Of a stretch of DNA of 64,000 nt, positions 11,717 through 22,927 are shown in pieces (position 1 is the stretch's first letter; every line of letters begins with the position of its first letter). The stretch is taken from positions 682,001 to 746,000 of the forward strand of contig JAALGY010000019.1 in assembly GCA_032358165.1 (NCBI GenBank), given 5' to 3'. Under the pieces are notes generated by a model. That model ran no database searches, was not told where the DNA came from, and saw only the letters and a program-made list of their open reading frames with translations. The translations under genes were made by a program, and so were the position numbers. Source of the stretch: Diplosphaera chodatii. Lineage: Eukaryota; Chlorophyta; Trebouxiophyceae; Prasiolales; Stichococcaceae.

Positions 11717-14700
11717 ATGGGGGATTTTACGGATGAAATCATTGTCAAGGAGGGCACCTACAAATATTATGTCAATGGGGAGTGGAAGGAGTCCACCAGG
11801 TGGGGCTGCTTGCCTGCCATGCTATCAGCGTATTGCGGCCTGCCACCGTGCTTGCCACAATGGGTATGTGTGCACTGCTGAGACGATCCTTGACACGGTG
11901 CTTCTGCTGCATGCAGTGGCAAGACCGTGGGCATCTTGAACCCACAGGTGCATCTCGTCCCTGCAGCTCGGAATCCTGCCTGCTGTTGCTCGCGGCCCTT
12001 CAATGCACCGCTAGACATGTGCAGACGTGTCCCCAAGAGCGTCCACATTCCGGTGTGCATGTGCTTATGGTACTGGGACGGCTCGCACCGGCTGCTGACC
12101 AACCCAGGCTGCTGCCGTGCCATGCAGGACAACAAGCCCGTGTACCAGGTCCAGGCCTGCACGCAGGAGGAGGTGGACGCCTGCTTCAAGGCGGCCAAGG
12201 AGGCCCAGCGGGACTGGGCAAAGGTGCAGCAGCCACAGCTTGTGTCGGTTCGGGCCTATGCATCAACATGGGCATGTGTGCATGGATACCCTGCTGTGTG
12301 CGCACCGATCCGTCCTTGTGGCTCTCTGCAGACACCGCTGTGGAAGCGCGCTGAGTACCTGCACAAGGTGGCGCACTCGCTGAAGGAGAACTCAAAGGTG
12401 GGCCAAGCTCACATTGATCACCTTCAAGGACCTGATGAATCATGTCTGAAGAGCTAGATGCTGGGGCCGCCACACAAGCGCACTGCTCCTCAGCAGTCCC
12501 CGCACCTCCTCTTGCACTGACCCGCCAGTGTGCTCGGCGCAGCCCATCGCGGCCACGCTGGTGAAGGAGGTGGCCAAGCCCGCCAAGGACAGCGTCACAG
12601 AGGTCGTGCGCTCCGGCGACTTCCTGTCCTACACCGCAGGTGCGCCCCACGGCCCGCCTGCCTCTCACACTGGAATGCTGCAAGCTGCACCTTCGTCTGC
12701 AGCCTTGTCGTCCCTTGCCGTCTTGCCAGCCACCAGCTCTGCACACCACGTCCGCATGATGGTGCTGTACACAACCTCCGCTTGGCGCCCAACACCACAG
12801 AGGAGGCGGTGCGGTACCTGGGCGCCGGCGACATGCTGCTGTCCGACTCCTTCCCCGGCCAGGACCGCAACAAGCTGTGCCTGAGCTCGAAGGTGCCGCT
12901 GGGCGTGGTGCTCTGCATCCCGCCCTTCAACTGTGAGTCTCCTCCGCGCTGTGCTGCGACCCATCTGTGCTCCCGCAACCTGTGGCACCTAGCAACGCCT
13001 CCTGAGCTGCTGATCACCCAGCGCCGTGTTGCAGCAAAGTCGCGCCACAATCTGCTGACTACATAATCAACGGCCCGGCTTGTGAGGGCAGCCTTCTCCC
13101 GCCTGCAGACCCGGTGAACCTGGCGGTGTCCAAGATTGGCCCAGCCCTGATGGCGGGCAACTCTGTGGTGATCAAGCCGCCGACGCAGGGCGCTGTGTCT
13201 GCGCTCCAGATGGTGCAGGTGGGTCCATGCATACCTGACAGTCGATTGAGGTCAACATGACTTGCGTGCAACCCTCCTGAAGGTCTCCCCAAGGTGCTGC
13301 TGCGTGCGGCTGTTGCCGGGCGCCAGGGTAATTGTAAACTCAGAGTCACAACCCTCTATCCTGTTCAGGCCTTCAACAAGGCAGGCGTGCCAAAGGGTGT
13401 CATTAACATCGTGACTGGCCGCGGCTCTGAGATTGGTGACTACCTTACGGTGAGGACAGGCTGGCGTGATGATCAGAGTGCTGTGCTGTAGTCTGAGGCC
13501 ATGTTTTAGCATATGGTCGGCGGCATCGTGAATGAAAGCTGACCACCGGCTCAAAATGCCTTCTCGTGCATGCAGACGCACCCAGCAGTCAACTGCATCA
13601 GCTTCACAGGCGGTGACACAGGCATCAGCATCTCAAAGAAGGCAGGCATGGTGCCCATCCAGGTGCGCCTGCATCTGTCGGGCGATTTGCCCTGCATTCG
13701 GGTCGCCTTTGCAATGCTTGACTTCCTTGCGGCGGGCAGCACGTCACAGGCCGAAGCATCAACAGCACGCCCTCATGTCACCTGCAGATGGAGCTGGGAG
13801 GCAAGGACGCCTGCATCGTGTGTGAGGTACAGTTGCATTCATGCCGCACAATTGCACAGTCGGCTGCCGACTTGGTGAAATGTGAACTGCTTGGTGCATG
13901 TCAGCAGCCCTCTGGTGTGGCCCTACGTGACTGAAATCAGTCAACAGAGGAGCGCTTGACAATGCCACTTGGCAGGATGCGGATCTGGATCTGACAGCGA
14001 AGAACATCATCAAGGGTGGCTACTCGTACTCTGGGCAGCGGTGCACCGCCGTCAAGCTCGTGCTGGCACACGAGGCTATTGCGGACAAGCTGGTCGAGAA
14101 GGTGTGCAGCCTCCCCAAGCTGGGATTGGGACTGGTTGCTTGAACATCACTTTGTTGGTAACACAGCCATCGCAGCACCATGTTTTGTGGAGCAGATGTG
14201 GACCATGTGCCTCTCATGATCACAGCTGACCGACGGTGCACCTACAGATGCGCATGTTGACACAAAGGACGGACTGCCACCGCAATCCTGCAGGTGAACG
14301 CGGGCATTGCAAAGCTGACCGTGGGGCGGCCGGAGGACGACGCTGCCATCGTGCCGGTGGTGTCCGAGTCCAGTGCCAAGTTCGTGGAGGGCCTCGTCAT
14401 GGATGCCAAGGACAAGGGCGCCACCCTGTGCCAGGAGTACAAGCGCGAGGTGAGCTGCGAGACCACTGCCATACTCCTATCATTGACAGCATGCCCAGAC
14501 CAGGGCGGCACTCCATGGTTGCTTTGAAACATTGCGATGTGCAGTCTTGACCTGAAGCGATGTACTGTGGCTGCACTGCAGGGCAACCTCATCTGGCCGA
14601 TGCTGCTGGACCATGTGACAACAGGCATGCGGATCGCATGGGAGGAGCCGTTCGGGCCCGTCATCCCAGTGGTCAGTTTGGTCCATTGCTGTCACACCTC

Positions 14701-15531
14701 GTATCGCATTGCTCAGCTTCGACAGTACCAACGCCACCAGCAGATCTGGCGGTGTAGGCACCTTTGGTTCCCACAACACACAACAACAGGCAACACCACA
14801 CTGTGCCATCCCCGCAGGTGCGTGTCAAGTCCATCGAGGAGGCCATCGACCACACCAACGCCAACAACTTGGCGCTGCAGGCGCGCTGCATTCCCGCCGC
14901 ACCTTGCAGCCAACTGGGGCTTGAGGATGTTTGTAGTGTCAAAATGCTATAACAGGTTGCTAACTGCGTGCCGGGAGCGTGCTGGCCAGGACGCTGACAG
15001 TTGACCGCTGCGTTGCAGGGCTGCGTGTTCACGCAGGACATCAACCAGGCCATCTACATCAGCGATGCCATGGAGACTGGCACTGTGCAGGTCAACGCAG
15101 CCCCAGCACGCGGCCCAGACGTGAGTCCGCAAGGTTTTCAAGGCGCTTTCCGATGCAGCACCACATCAGTACCCTCCGACCAACTTCAGGGCGTGCATGA
15201 CATCATGTGTACAATCCGTAGTCAATGACCATCATGTATACACACGTGACATTGAGCGGTCATGTTGACCTGCTTGTTTGTGCGTGCCTTGCAGCACTTC
15301 CCCTTCCAGGGCTTCCGGGACTCCGGCATTGGCAGCCAGGGCATCAGGAACAGCCTGGCCCTCATGGTCAAGCACAAGTCCACTGTCATTAACCTGAGTA
15401 AGCGCCTTCTGCTGTGAGATCCTCGTGTGCTGTAGTTGCACTCTCCTCTTAACTGGCAACCTCTCCATGGACATGGCAGACTCACGGTCGATGCTTCGTC
15501 TGCAGGCCATGCGTCCTACACACAGGGCTGA
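11717..15531 (+). CDS. GAPN: NADP-dependent non-phosphorylating glyceraldehyde-3-phosphate dehydrogenase
   Basis: Cytosolic aldehyde dehydrogenase (ALDH11 class) that oxidises glyceraldehyde 3-phosphate directly to 3-phosphoglycerate and makes NADPH without ATP. The start is [20 protein letters not shown], matching plant GAPN. Diagnostic blocks in order: [20 protein letters not shown] (12570); [20 protein letters not shown] (12845); [20 protein letters not shown] (13120); [19 protein letters not shown] (13590); catalytic Glu in MELGGKDAC (13785); catalytic Cys in [14 protein letters not shown] (14030); [14 protein letters not shown] (14635); [17 protein letters not shown] (15070); [20 protein letters not shown] (15300). 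The last exon adds HASYTQG before TGA at 15529-15531. Introns are many; the one at 14881-15018 has a GC donor (CAG|GCGCGC) and joins NNLALQ to GCVFTQDI, which no GT donor allows. Both catalytic residues are present, so it should be active. Confidence 0.95.
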
Positions 15532-15861
15532 CTTCTCGCACAAGGCAGCAACAAGATCCAGCCTCCGGCATCAGGCAGCGACAACTACACTGCCTGCGGT
15601 GCTGCAGCGCCATGCTTTGGTGAAACACTGAGAGCGTACTTTGAGCAGCCTATTGTTCATTCTTGTGCAGCCTTGCGTCTGCATGGCAGTGCTACAACAA
15701 ACCATTGGTATCGTGAGGGTTCATTGATGCAATGTATTCTGACAGGGCAAGTTGTGGGTCTGACCTGTGCCTGATGGTCTTGTTACAGATTGTAACAGGT
15801 CACGTCATCCCAGATTACAAACCACTGCGCTTATCTGCTATGGATTTCTTATTGCATGCCG
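15532..15861. other. convergent intergenic region, GAPN / Obg
   Basis: Shared 3' region of two genes transcribed toward each other, 330 bp between stop codons. It contains a palindromic TGTAAC signal, listed separately. Nothing else is recognisable. Confidence 0.6.
15781..15797. terminator. palindromic poly(A)-like signal serving both strands
   Basis: The 17-nt sequence TGTTACAGATTGTAACA is an inverted repeat with perfect 7-bp arms and a 3-nt spacer. It carries the green-algal poly(A) signal TGTAA on each strand. It lies about 250 nt past the GAPN stop and about 70 nt past the Obg stop. Its role is inferred from TGTAA usage in green algae. Confidence 0.5.
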
Positions 15862-17807
15862 TCAATGATGGGCGTACTGCCACAATGCAGCACACAGCTC
15901 ATCTAGGCCCTGCCTCTGCAGGCCAGATGCCAGGAGCACTGGCAATTCTGTGCTTAGCCTGAGGTCGTCCAGCCACTGCTGCAGCTGCTCAGCAGCCATC
16001 GCCCCACCCATATCTGGTGCCGCAAGCTGCAGGGCATCGGTCTTGTTGGCCACCACCATTGCGGGAATCTGCAACAGCGCTGGATCATATAGTTCCAGCT
16101 CCCGCCGCAGCAGTGTCAACTGTTGCACTGGAGGCAACGGAGCAACTGAGTCGCCAAACAACCGGCCGCTGATATCCAGTACAAACAGCAGCACACGCGT
16201 GCGCTGGATGTGGCGCAGGAAGGCATGACCCAGGCCCCTGGTCACGGAGAAGGGGCTCGGTAAGCTGAGGGCACCAAACTAAACAGCAAACCGGTGCGTG
16301 CAGGCTCAACTGTGTGCTTGCCGCTGCAGGGGTGGTGCATCAGGCGCACCTATTGGCATGAGCGCCCTCTATCAAACCAGGAATATCAGCTACTGTAAGC
16401 CCCTTCCCATCAGAATACATCACCGTGCCCAGCTGTGGGCGCAGCGTGGTGAATGGGTATGATGCCACCTACGATAGAGACGTACTGGTTGCAGCATGAT
16501 CTGCCAACATGCAAGATGGCAGGCTACATACCTCCTCGACAATGTGCACATGCGAGCTGAGACTATGTGTGTGGTCTGAAAGCTATGCATACCTGCGGCG
16601 TCGCACGGGAGATGCCTCGCAGCAATGTACTCTTGCCAGCATTGGGGAACCCGACGAGGCCCACATCTGCCAACAACTTCATCTCAAGCAGCAGCTGTGC
16701 CTCCTCGCCTGCAGCAGCACCGCAAACACATCTCAGTACTCATGTGCAAGCTTAACACAAGGCTGCGAGGTGCGTCCAGGACATCACGCCAAGTGTGTTG
16801 CCCCTGCTCAATTGTCAGACTCACCCGGCTGCCCTTCCTCATGGCGCTTGGAGGCAGGCCGGTTTTGGGGTCTTTGGAATGCCACATTACCGCGGCCACC
16901 AGCACCACCCGCAGCAACGACTACACTGTCACCATCTGCCACCAAATCAGTGATGCAACCCGTGCCCTGGGGCGCTGATGCTGTGTCAGCTGCACTGGCT
17001 GACATGACACCAGCCATGTTGGCTGTCTCGCATGACACCGCTGTTGCATCGTCTGCAAGCACTGCGTGCTTCGCGGTTTCAGCACCGCCGCCGGCATGGT
17101 TCCCAGAGATAGGGTCCAGCATCAGTCCAAAGGGAGCTGACGCTGGTGGCGCAGCCGGCGCGCCCTGAGCCGGCCGGCCGCCGGACACCGCTGCCCCGCT
17201 GCCCGGCGCTGCGGCTGCATCCCTGCCTGCCTCTGGATCCAGACGGTACACGACGGTGCCGAGCGGCACGTCGACGACGCAGTCGGCGCCGACCGCGCCA
17301 TGTCGCCGCTGGGAGCCACCGCGTCCACCATTCCCTGCAGCGAGCAGGCGGCGCACGTGCGCCAAGCTCTTGACGGAGCGGGACGCCCGCACCACTACGC
17401 TGCCGCCGGCACCACCGCTGCCGCCGTCCGCCGGCTGGTGTTTGCCTGCACAGGCAGCAGGCATGAGGAGGTGTGCGCAATGGACATTGCTGGAGCAGAT
17501 GGTCGGCATGCAAGTCGTGTAGTGGGGCCATGCGGCGTTGGACACCTTTGGCACGGCTGCCCCAGGTGCTCACAGCGCCGCTGCCGCCGTGGCCGCCGAC
17601 GGCACGCACCCGCAGTTGGTCCACAAACACCGAGTCCCGTCTCAGCGGTGCCAATGCAGGGTCTGTGGTGGCCTTGCTGTAAGGTGGCTGTGTCGCTGCA
17701 GATGCAGCTGAGCGCCAACGGGCTGGGTGGATCCACACAAAGCCTGCGCTGCGTTTGGTCCCGGCAGATGCCAGCAGCAACGTGCACAGCCGTGCCGCGC
17801 CAATCAT
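15862..17807 (-). CDS. Obg-family GTPase, probably mitochondrial (ObgM/MTG2-like)
   Basis: GTPase assisting large-ribosomal-subunit assembly. Five GT-AG exons join in phase: 17807-17546, 17455-16825, 16708-16593, 16468-16350, 16237-15862. The start [20 protein letters not shown] begins an Arg/Ser/Ala-rich, acid-poor presequence typical of mitochondrial import. A start at 17870 is also open but nearly touches the divergent gene. The Obg fold begins [16 protein letters not shown], continues [11 protein letters not shown] and [12 protein letters not shown], and ends [18 protein letters not shown] non-conserved insert of about 95 Ala/Gly/Pro-rich residues splits it. G motifs are intact: GFPNAGKST (G1), [10 protein letters not shown] (G3), NKTD (G4), [14 protein letters not shown] (G5). 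Plastid targeting cannot be excluded. Confidence 0.9.
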
Positions 17808-17874
17808 ACAGTGGGTGGCGCTATGCTGATTTACTCCATATGTTGCTGAGGCAAATGTGCCACTTCCCACAGCT
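17808..17874. promoter_or_regulatory. short head-to-head interval upstream of Obg
   Basis: Only 67 bp separate the preferred Obg start (17807, minus) from the ATG of the uncertain plus-strand gene (17875). If both are real, they share a bidirectional promoter and transcription starts must lie inside one or both genes' leaders. Confidence 0.35.
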
Positions 17875-18143
17875 ATGTCGCAACCTTTAACGATCGTTGC
17901 ACGGCAGGAAGAGCCTGAGAACTGCGTTTTTGTGCAGCTAGAGGTGTGCAGGGGTAGTGCTCAGTTGCCAGATGGCAAAGCCCTATCCAAGCGGGCAGTT
18001 TCCTGCCGCAATGGCTGGCCCGACGTCTCACAATCTGCGTGTGCCCTGCTGTCACAGCGTAGGAGCATCACCGGCCGTCGTCAGCTGGGGGCGCGGCCGC
18101 CCCGGGGCTGCAGGGTCAACTTGAAGCAGCAGCGATGCAACAG
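17875..18143 (+). CDS. uncertain small gene, N-terminal exons only
   Basis: An ATG at 17875 opens MSQPLTIVARQEEPENCVFVQLE, then a good donor (GAG|GTGTGC at 17944). A phase-0 exon at 18114-18143 encodes GQLEAAAMQQ before GTCAGT. The joined string VQLEGQLEA faintly recalls the VELQG.vEa motif near the start of the Ctf8 clamp-loader subunit. I could not find the rest of a Ctf8 fold downstream, so no function is claimed. It may instead be the 5' end of a longer gene running toward 18887. Confidence 0.3.
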
Positions 18144-18506
18144 GTCAGTGCACCATCGCTTGCCTTGATGGTGGCACCCCGACACGGCTTACAGCCCTGG
18201 TCGTGCAGCTCTGGCAACTAAAGATGTCACGTGTCGAGGACGCAGCGGTTCCTGGGTCCTCCAGAGGTGGTTAGGATGCGATGTGAAAAGGTGGGCCACC
18301 GCGGCCAGACTGCCGGCACACCACTCGGCATCCACTGCCGAATCATCGCAGCTGCTACACGCAGCCGTAGACGGGGCAGGGCTACTGCTAGTGTGCCGTA
18401 CTTCCTGGAACTATGGGAGGAAAGGTTTCGCGCCAGGGCTCTGAGCCCTGCTGACGGCACCTACCCTCCCGTAGGCGCCCTCAAGTTTCCTCAGTGTTTT
18501 TGAAAG

Positions 18507-18887
18507 CATGCGAACCAACGCTCTCGCCGTCGTGGCCTGCTGCGCCAGGCCCCGGCACCGGTGGCCTCAGAAATCGCTAGAAACCTCTCGACGCCGCGCT
18601 TTTTCCGAGAAGGCTGCGAGGAAGGTGGCAGGCTGTTCGTTGGTCCGATCAAACACAAGCCGCCACGACTGATGCGCCGCGTAGCTGATAACTACAAGGG
18701 CAGCGCCAACGTCAGGCATCCCCACACGGTCATTGAGCGCCAGCTAGCTGGCATTGACGAGTCCAGCTGGCAGGCTAGGCAGCAAGTGCACGCAACCCGT
18801 TTGCGAGCAGCCCAGTCGCTGCATGTCCAAGCTGCCCGACTTGCCGAGGAGCGCCTGGTGCGGGTCGCCCCGCACGCAGCTGCCTGA
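18507..18887 (+). CDS. orphan open frame, unrecognised
   Basis: An open frame of about 125 codons, Arg/Ala-rich and mostly helical in look, includes FFREGCEEGGRLFVGPIKHK and ERQLAGIDESSWQARQQ, and ends RLVRVAPHAAA. It has no in-frame ATG after its upstream stop, so it would have to be an internal or terminal exon; an AG at 18506 could serve as acceptor. It could be the 3' part of the gene starting at 17875. Other frames here are also partly open. No family is recognised. Confidence 0.22.
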   Translation, partial: HANQRSRRRGLLRQAPAPVASEIARNLSTPRFFREGCEEGGRLFVGPIKHKPPRLMRRVADNYKGSANVRHPHTVIERQLAGIDESSWQARQQVHATRLRAAQSLHVQAARLAEERLVRVAPHAAA

Positions 18888-19147
18888 CCGATGACCAGGC
18901 GGCGCAGGCGCAGGGCGCGCAGACTTGCGGGGCAGCAGTGGGCGGAGGTGGGGCCCGCGGCAGCCACCCTGTGCTCGACAGAATCGAGATCCATGACACA
19001 TAGCGTCGAAAGCGTTGTGCGCGTGTCGATCTGCCTCCGATCAGCCTCGACTCGAAGCGTGGATTACATTGGCCCAGGTCTAGTTTGCGTCTTCCGCTGA
19101 GGTCGTCCTTATAGCAGGACAGATGACACCTTCCTGGCGACGTGTTC

Positions 19148-22100
19148 ATGTGCCCTGTGCTAGTGCAGATGCAGGGGCTGCCTGGGCGCGCAGATCAGCC
19201 GCCGCCTTATGGCCAGCACCTGCCAGGGGCCATGGGCATGGCTGGGGCAGGCCTGCCGGGTGGCGCACAGGCACAGCTGGAGGCGCTGCTGGGCGTCAGC
19301 TCGCAGCTGGGGCTTGGCAACGGCACTGCAGCAGATCTAGGCACTGGCACCTGGTCAACCAGCCGTGGCCTGCCTGGCTCTGGCCTGACGTCACCGCAGG
19401 TGCGGCCACAACGCATGTTTGTGGGAGTACAGATGCATGATCATCAGACGCTGCTGAAGGCCCACAGCGACGAGCTTGTCCTTTGCTCTGGTTGTGTGCC
19501 TGAGAGCTGTGGGACCACGGGATCACAAAGAAACATGGGTTCTGACTCCTTGCAATGCAGGTGGGGACGGGCATGCAGATGGGCAGCATCAGCGGCGGCA
19601 GCGCCCTGCGCAGCGGCTCCGCCACGCCCAGCAGCATCCACGCGGGCGGCAGCGTGCACGACATGCGCGGCGGCACGCCCCACGCGGGCCAGGCCGGCGG
19701 GCAGCCGCCGCACCTCGCCAGCGGCGGCAGCCACGGCAGCATCGCCAGCAGCCTGCCGTTCGCCGCCGGCGGCACCAGCGCCCCTTTGCCCGGCCTCGGG
19801 GCGGGCACCGCGGGCATCACGGCCGCCAGCATCGGGCCCAACGGCGTGTGCCTGGACTACCTGGCGGGGCGCTGCCCCAGGGGGCCCGCCTGCGCGCTCA
19901 GCCATGCGCTGCCGTCGGCGTCCTTCCAGCAGCACCAGCAGCAGCAGCAGCACCATCAGCAGCTGCAGCACCAGCAGGTGCAGGTGCAGCAGCAGCTGCC
20001 CCACCACCAGCAGCAGCCATACCTGCAGGTGAGGCCCAGTGCCTGCCTGAAGGATATGTGCAGTGGGGTGCAGTTGTTGGAGTTCAACTCTTGCACTGGC
20101 AGCTTGGCTGCGACTGTGGGTGTTGGTGCTGTGCAGCCACACAGCCACCAGCAGTCGCAGCTGCTACGGGGCAGCACCCCGCAGTCGCCCGCTGCCGGCA
20201 CCACCGATGGCATGCTGCTGCTGCGTGGTCTGGAGATGACGCGGGCCACGGCGGAGATCACCCGACAGGTGCGACCTGCATCGCTTGCCTCTGCAGTCGA
20301 ATGCGTGCCGACGGCTCGTTGCCCGGTTGATGCAGTACAGAGCTGCAGCGCAGATCCCTCGACCACCTGCTTCTCCACACCTGCGCGCTGGACAGGGACT
20401 GCCCTCTCACACAACTGTGGTGTGCCTAGTTGCTCTGTATGTGTGCAAGCTTCTGGCTGGTAAGGTCTGCAGGAGCTGGGGGCGGTGGTGTTGGGGCAAG
20501 CGCGCCTGCTGCAAGAACAGGCGGCGGGGCTTGCGGCGCTGGAGAAGCAGGTGCGAATGCAGTTCACCCACACTGAGCATGGTCTATGTACGTTTCATGC
20601 ATCAATGGCTTAGTGGCACCCGCTATGCTCGTGTGCGCACCGCACGCTCCTGCACACAGGTTGCCGAGCTGCAGCGCACGTTCACGAGCGCACTGGTGAC
20701 GTTTGAGCAGCGCCACTGGGCTGCCCTGCTGGGTAATGAGCAGCGCATCACCAACCGCGTGGAGCAGGTGTGTGAGGCTGCACCCTATCTCCGTGTCATG
20801 CATACAGCTGCTGCTCCTGGGGACAACGTTAATGAGCTGCCGGCATGGGGCATCTCAACATGCGCTGCCTAGCTCTGTGTGTATGTGTTAGTCAGGCGTC
20901 TTTCACTATGCCACACTGGTCACGTGGCACATTGTTCTCTGCTGGCACGCAGTGTGGCTGGCCTGACGTTTGTTCCCGCTTGTGATGCATATGCAGACTG
21001 TCACACAGATAGTGTCGGCGGTGGAGGGCCGGCTGGATGCGATGCGGCAGGCCCAGGAGGACGACAGCTACATCCGCCGAGCGCTGTCATCAAACGCCTC
21101 GACCGCCCAGTGGCCGAAGCACGGCGCGCCGCCGGCCCCCCAGCGGGACGGCTTCGCCAATCCATCCACTGACACGGTGCAGGTGCGCGACGCCTGCAAG
21201 CGGAATCATCTCCGACTTGCACCTGTACCCTGGTCAGCAAATCCTATTGCACCAAAATCGAGGCGAAAACATTTACAAGGACCTCCCAACGCGCGTGGCT
21301 GTCGTTTGCTTCGATGGTAAAACCCTTAAGTTGTGACAGAGGGCTCCATGCGTATGCAGCCACGCACAGTGGCGGCTGCCCTTGGCCGCCTCAACATGGG
21401 CTCTGGCCAGGTCCGCCTGCCCCCGGTGTCTGCCCTGAATGGCGGCACACAAGCTGCTCTGCATGCTTTGGATGCCAAGAAGGCGTCAACGGCCTCATCA
21501 GAGCAGGAAGAGGTGCGTGAGTCCAAGGGCACACTATGTGGAGGTCTGCATCAGGGCCCCAAACTGTGGTTGGCCACTGCGGTGCTGTGGCAACTCGCAT
21601 TCCAAGCTGCTTGGCCCCAACTTGCCTGTTCAGGTCGAAGCTCTGCTGCGGGAGATCTCTGCCTCTTCTGCCGGGGGTCCAGAGCTTGGCAACGCCGGCG
21701 AGGCCAATGGTTGCCATGGCGCTGGCCGCCAGCGCAATGCACCTGTCATGAACGGCAGTGGCAGCCACGATGCGGCACACAGCAGCGACAGCGGCGGTGG
21801 CCACACTGGCGGCGAAGGCGGCGGGGCTAGCGGCGGAGACAGCTCGGGTGGGTCCAAGGCCGATGGCATTGGGAACCGGCCGCTGCAGCCGCTCCGGGGT
21901 GGCAGCGGCGGCGACAAGCCCAAGGACGAGGACAAGGGTGACGATAAGGTGGGGCGACAGGACGGCGACGGCGGGGGTGCTGACGAGAAGGATGGCCGCC
22001 GTCGGCGCAGTGGCGATGATGACGAGCAGTCGGTCGTTGGCAGCACCACGGACCCGTCTGGCGGCCGCCGCCACTCCAACCCCAATCTGCCGGACGAGGT

Positions 22101-22927
22101 CGTGCAGGAGGTACATCGAAGCTGACCGTTCAATGCCGTGTGCCAGCTGTCAGTTTGTGCTGCAAGCACGACACCAATGCATACACAGAGGCGCGCGATG
22201 GTGGTGACCGAAGCCCTGAGCTTGTTTCCAGTTCTAGTGTATGCTCGTCCATGGATCACAGCACGCAGGTGACCGAGCTGCAAGATGCTGAAACGGCCAG
22301 CCTGCTGCGCGTGTTTGGGGATCACAGACCCGAAACACCCACCGCGTCGGCCGGCCAAGTGTCGCCGACCCTGCTGACGCAGGTCAAGGACCTGCAGGAC
22401 GAGGAGACCGGCGAGCTGCTGCGCGTGTTTGAGGAGAACCAGAGCCACAGCAGCGGCTCGGCCGGTGGTAGCAGTGGCAGCGGCGGCGGCGGCAGCCACG
22501 ACGGCCGCCCGCCGCCGCACCGCAGCTCCTCCCGCAAGTCCAGCAGGTGAGCATCGGCAGCTGTGCATGCCATCGTGGGGTCCTGTCGCCGCTGGTGACA
22601 CAGTATGTCTTCTGCCTATGGCAGCGACCGGATTGATGCGTTGACGGCTTGTATCGTATGTGGACGGCGCCATGCGGTGTGTGCATTTTGAGCCTGGAGT
22701 GTGGCGAGCACGGTCTCGAGGTTACTGCTTCGGCAGTGACGTGCCTGTGGCCCATGTGAATGCTTGACTGTGCTTGCAGCGGAGCGGGCCAGCGCAGCAG
22801 CGCGCAGCGTGCAGCGTCGAATGCGAGCGGCGCCAGCTGCGGATCTGATGCACGTTCCAGCGAAGTCCGCACCCGCCTGCAGGGTGCACAGGCTCACGAG
22901 GCGGATGCTGACGCCGCCTCCTCCTGA
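19148..22927 (+). CDS. single CCCH-finger protein with low-complexity and coiled-coil regions
   Basis: Probably an RNA-binding regulator; no named family recognised. A Gly/Ala/Pro-rich N-terminus (from ATG 19148; further 5' exons are possible) leads to a large exon, about 19561-20028. This carries one zinc finger, VCLDYLAGRCPRGPACALSH, with spacing C-x7-C-x5-C-x3-H (codons 19847-19905). It is followed by a Gln/His-rich run and a Ser/Pro-rich linker. Later exons form a predicted coiled coil (LLQEQAAGLAALEKQ, VAELQRTFTSALVTFEQRHW, VTQIVSAVEGRLDAMRQAQ, 20480-21060). Then comes a long Gly/Asp/Ser disordered segment (21640-22110). Near the end is a duplicated motif (ELQDAETASLLRVF and DLQDEETGELLRVF), then a Ser-rich tail ending in DADAASS. 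Exons are linked by ordinary GTGNGN donors. Confidence 0.7.

Noticed and set aside
19920..20028. CAG-rich run as a possible unstable triplet repeat
   Set aside because: The run is interrupted by CAC, CTG and GTG codons and encodes a Gln/His-rich linker common in this genome. There is no long pure repeat.
21630..22673. 347-codon minus-strand ORF
   Set aside because: Antisense to the low-complexity exons of the CCCH gene. It is rich in Pro/Ser/Leu mirrored from Gly/Asp/Ser codons and has no domain.
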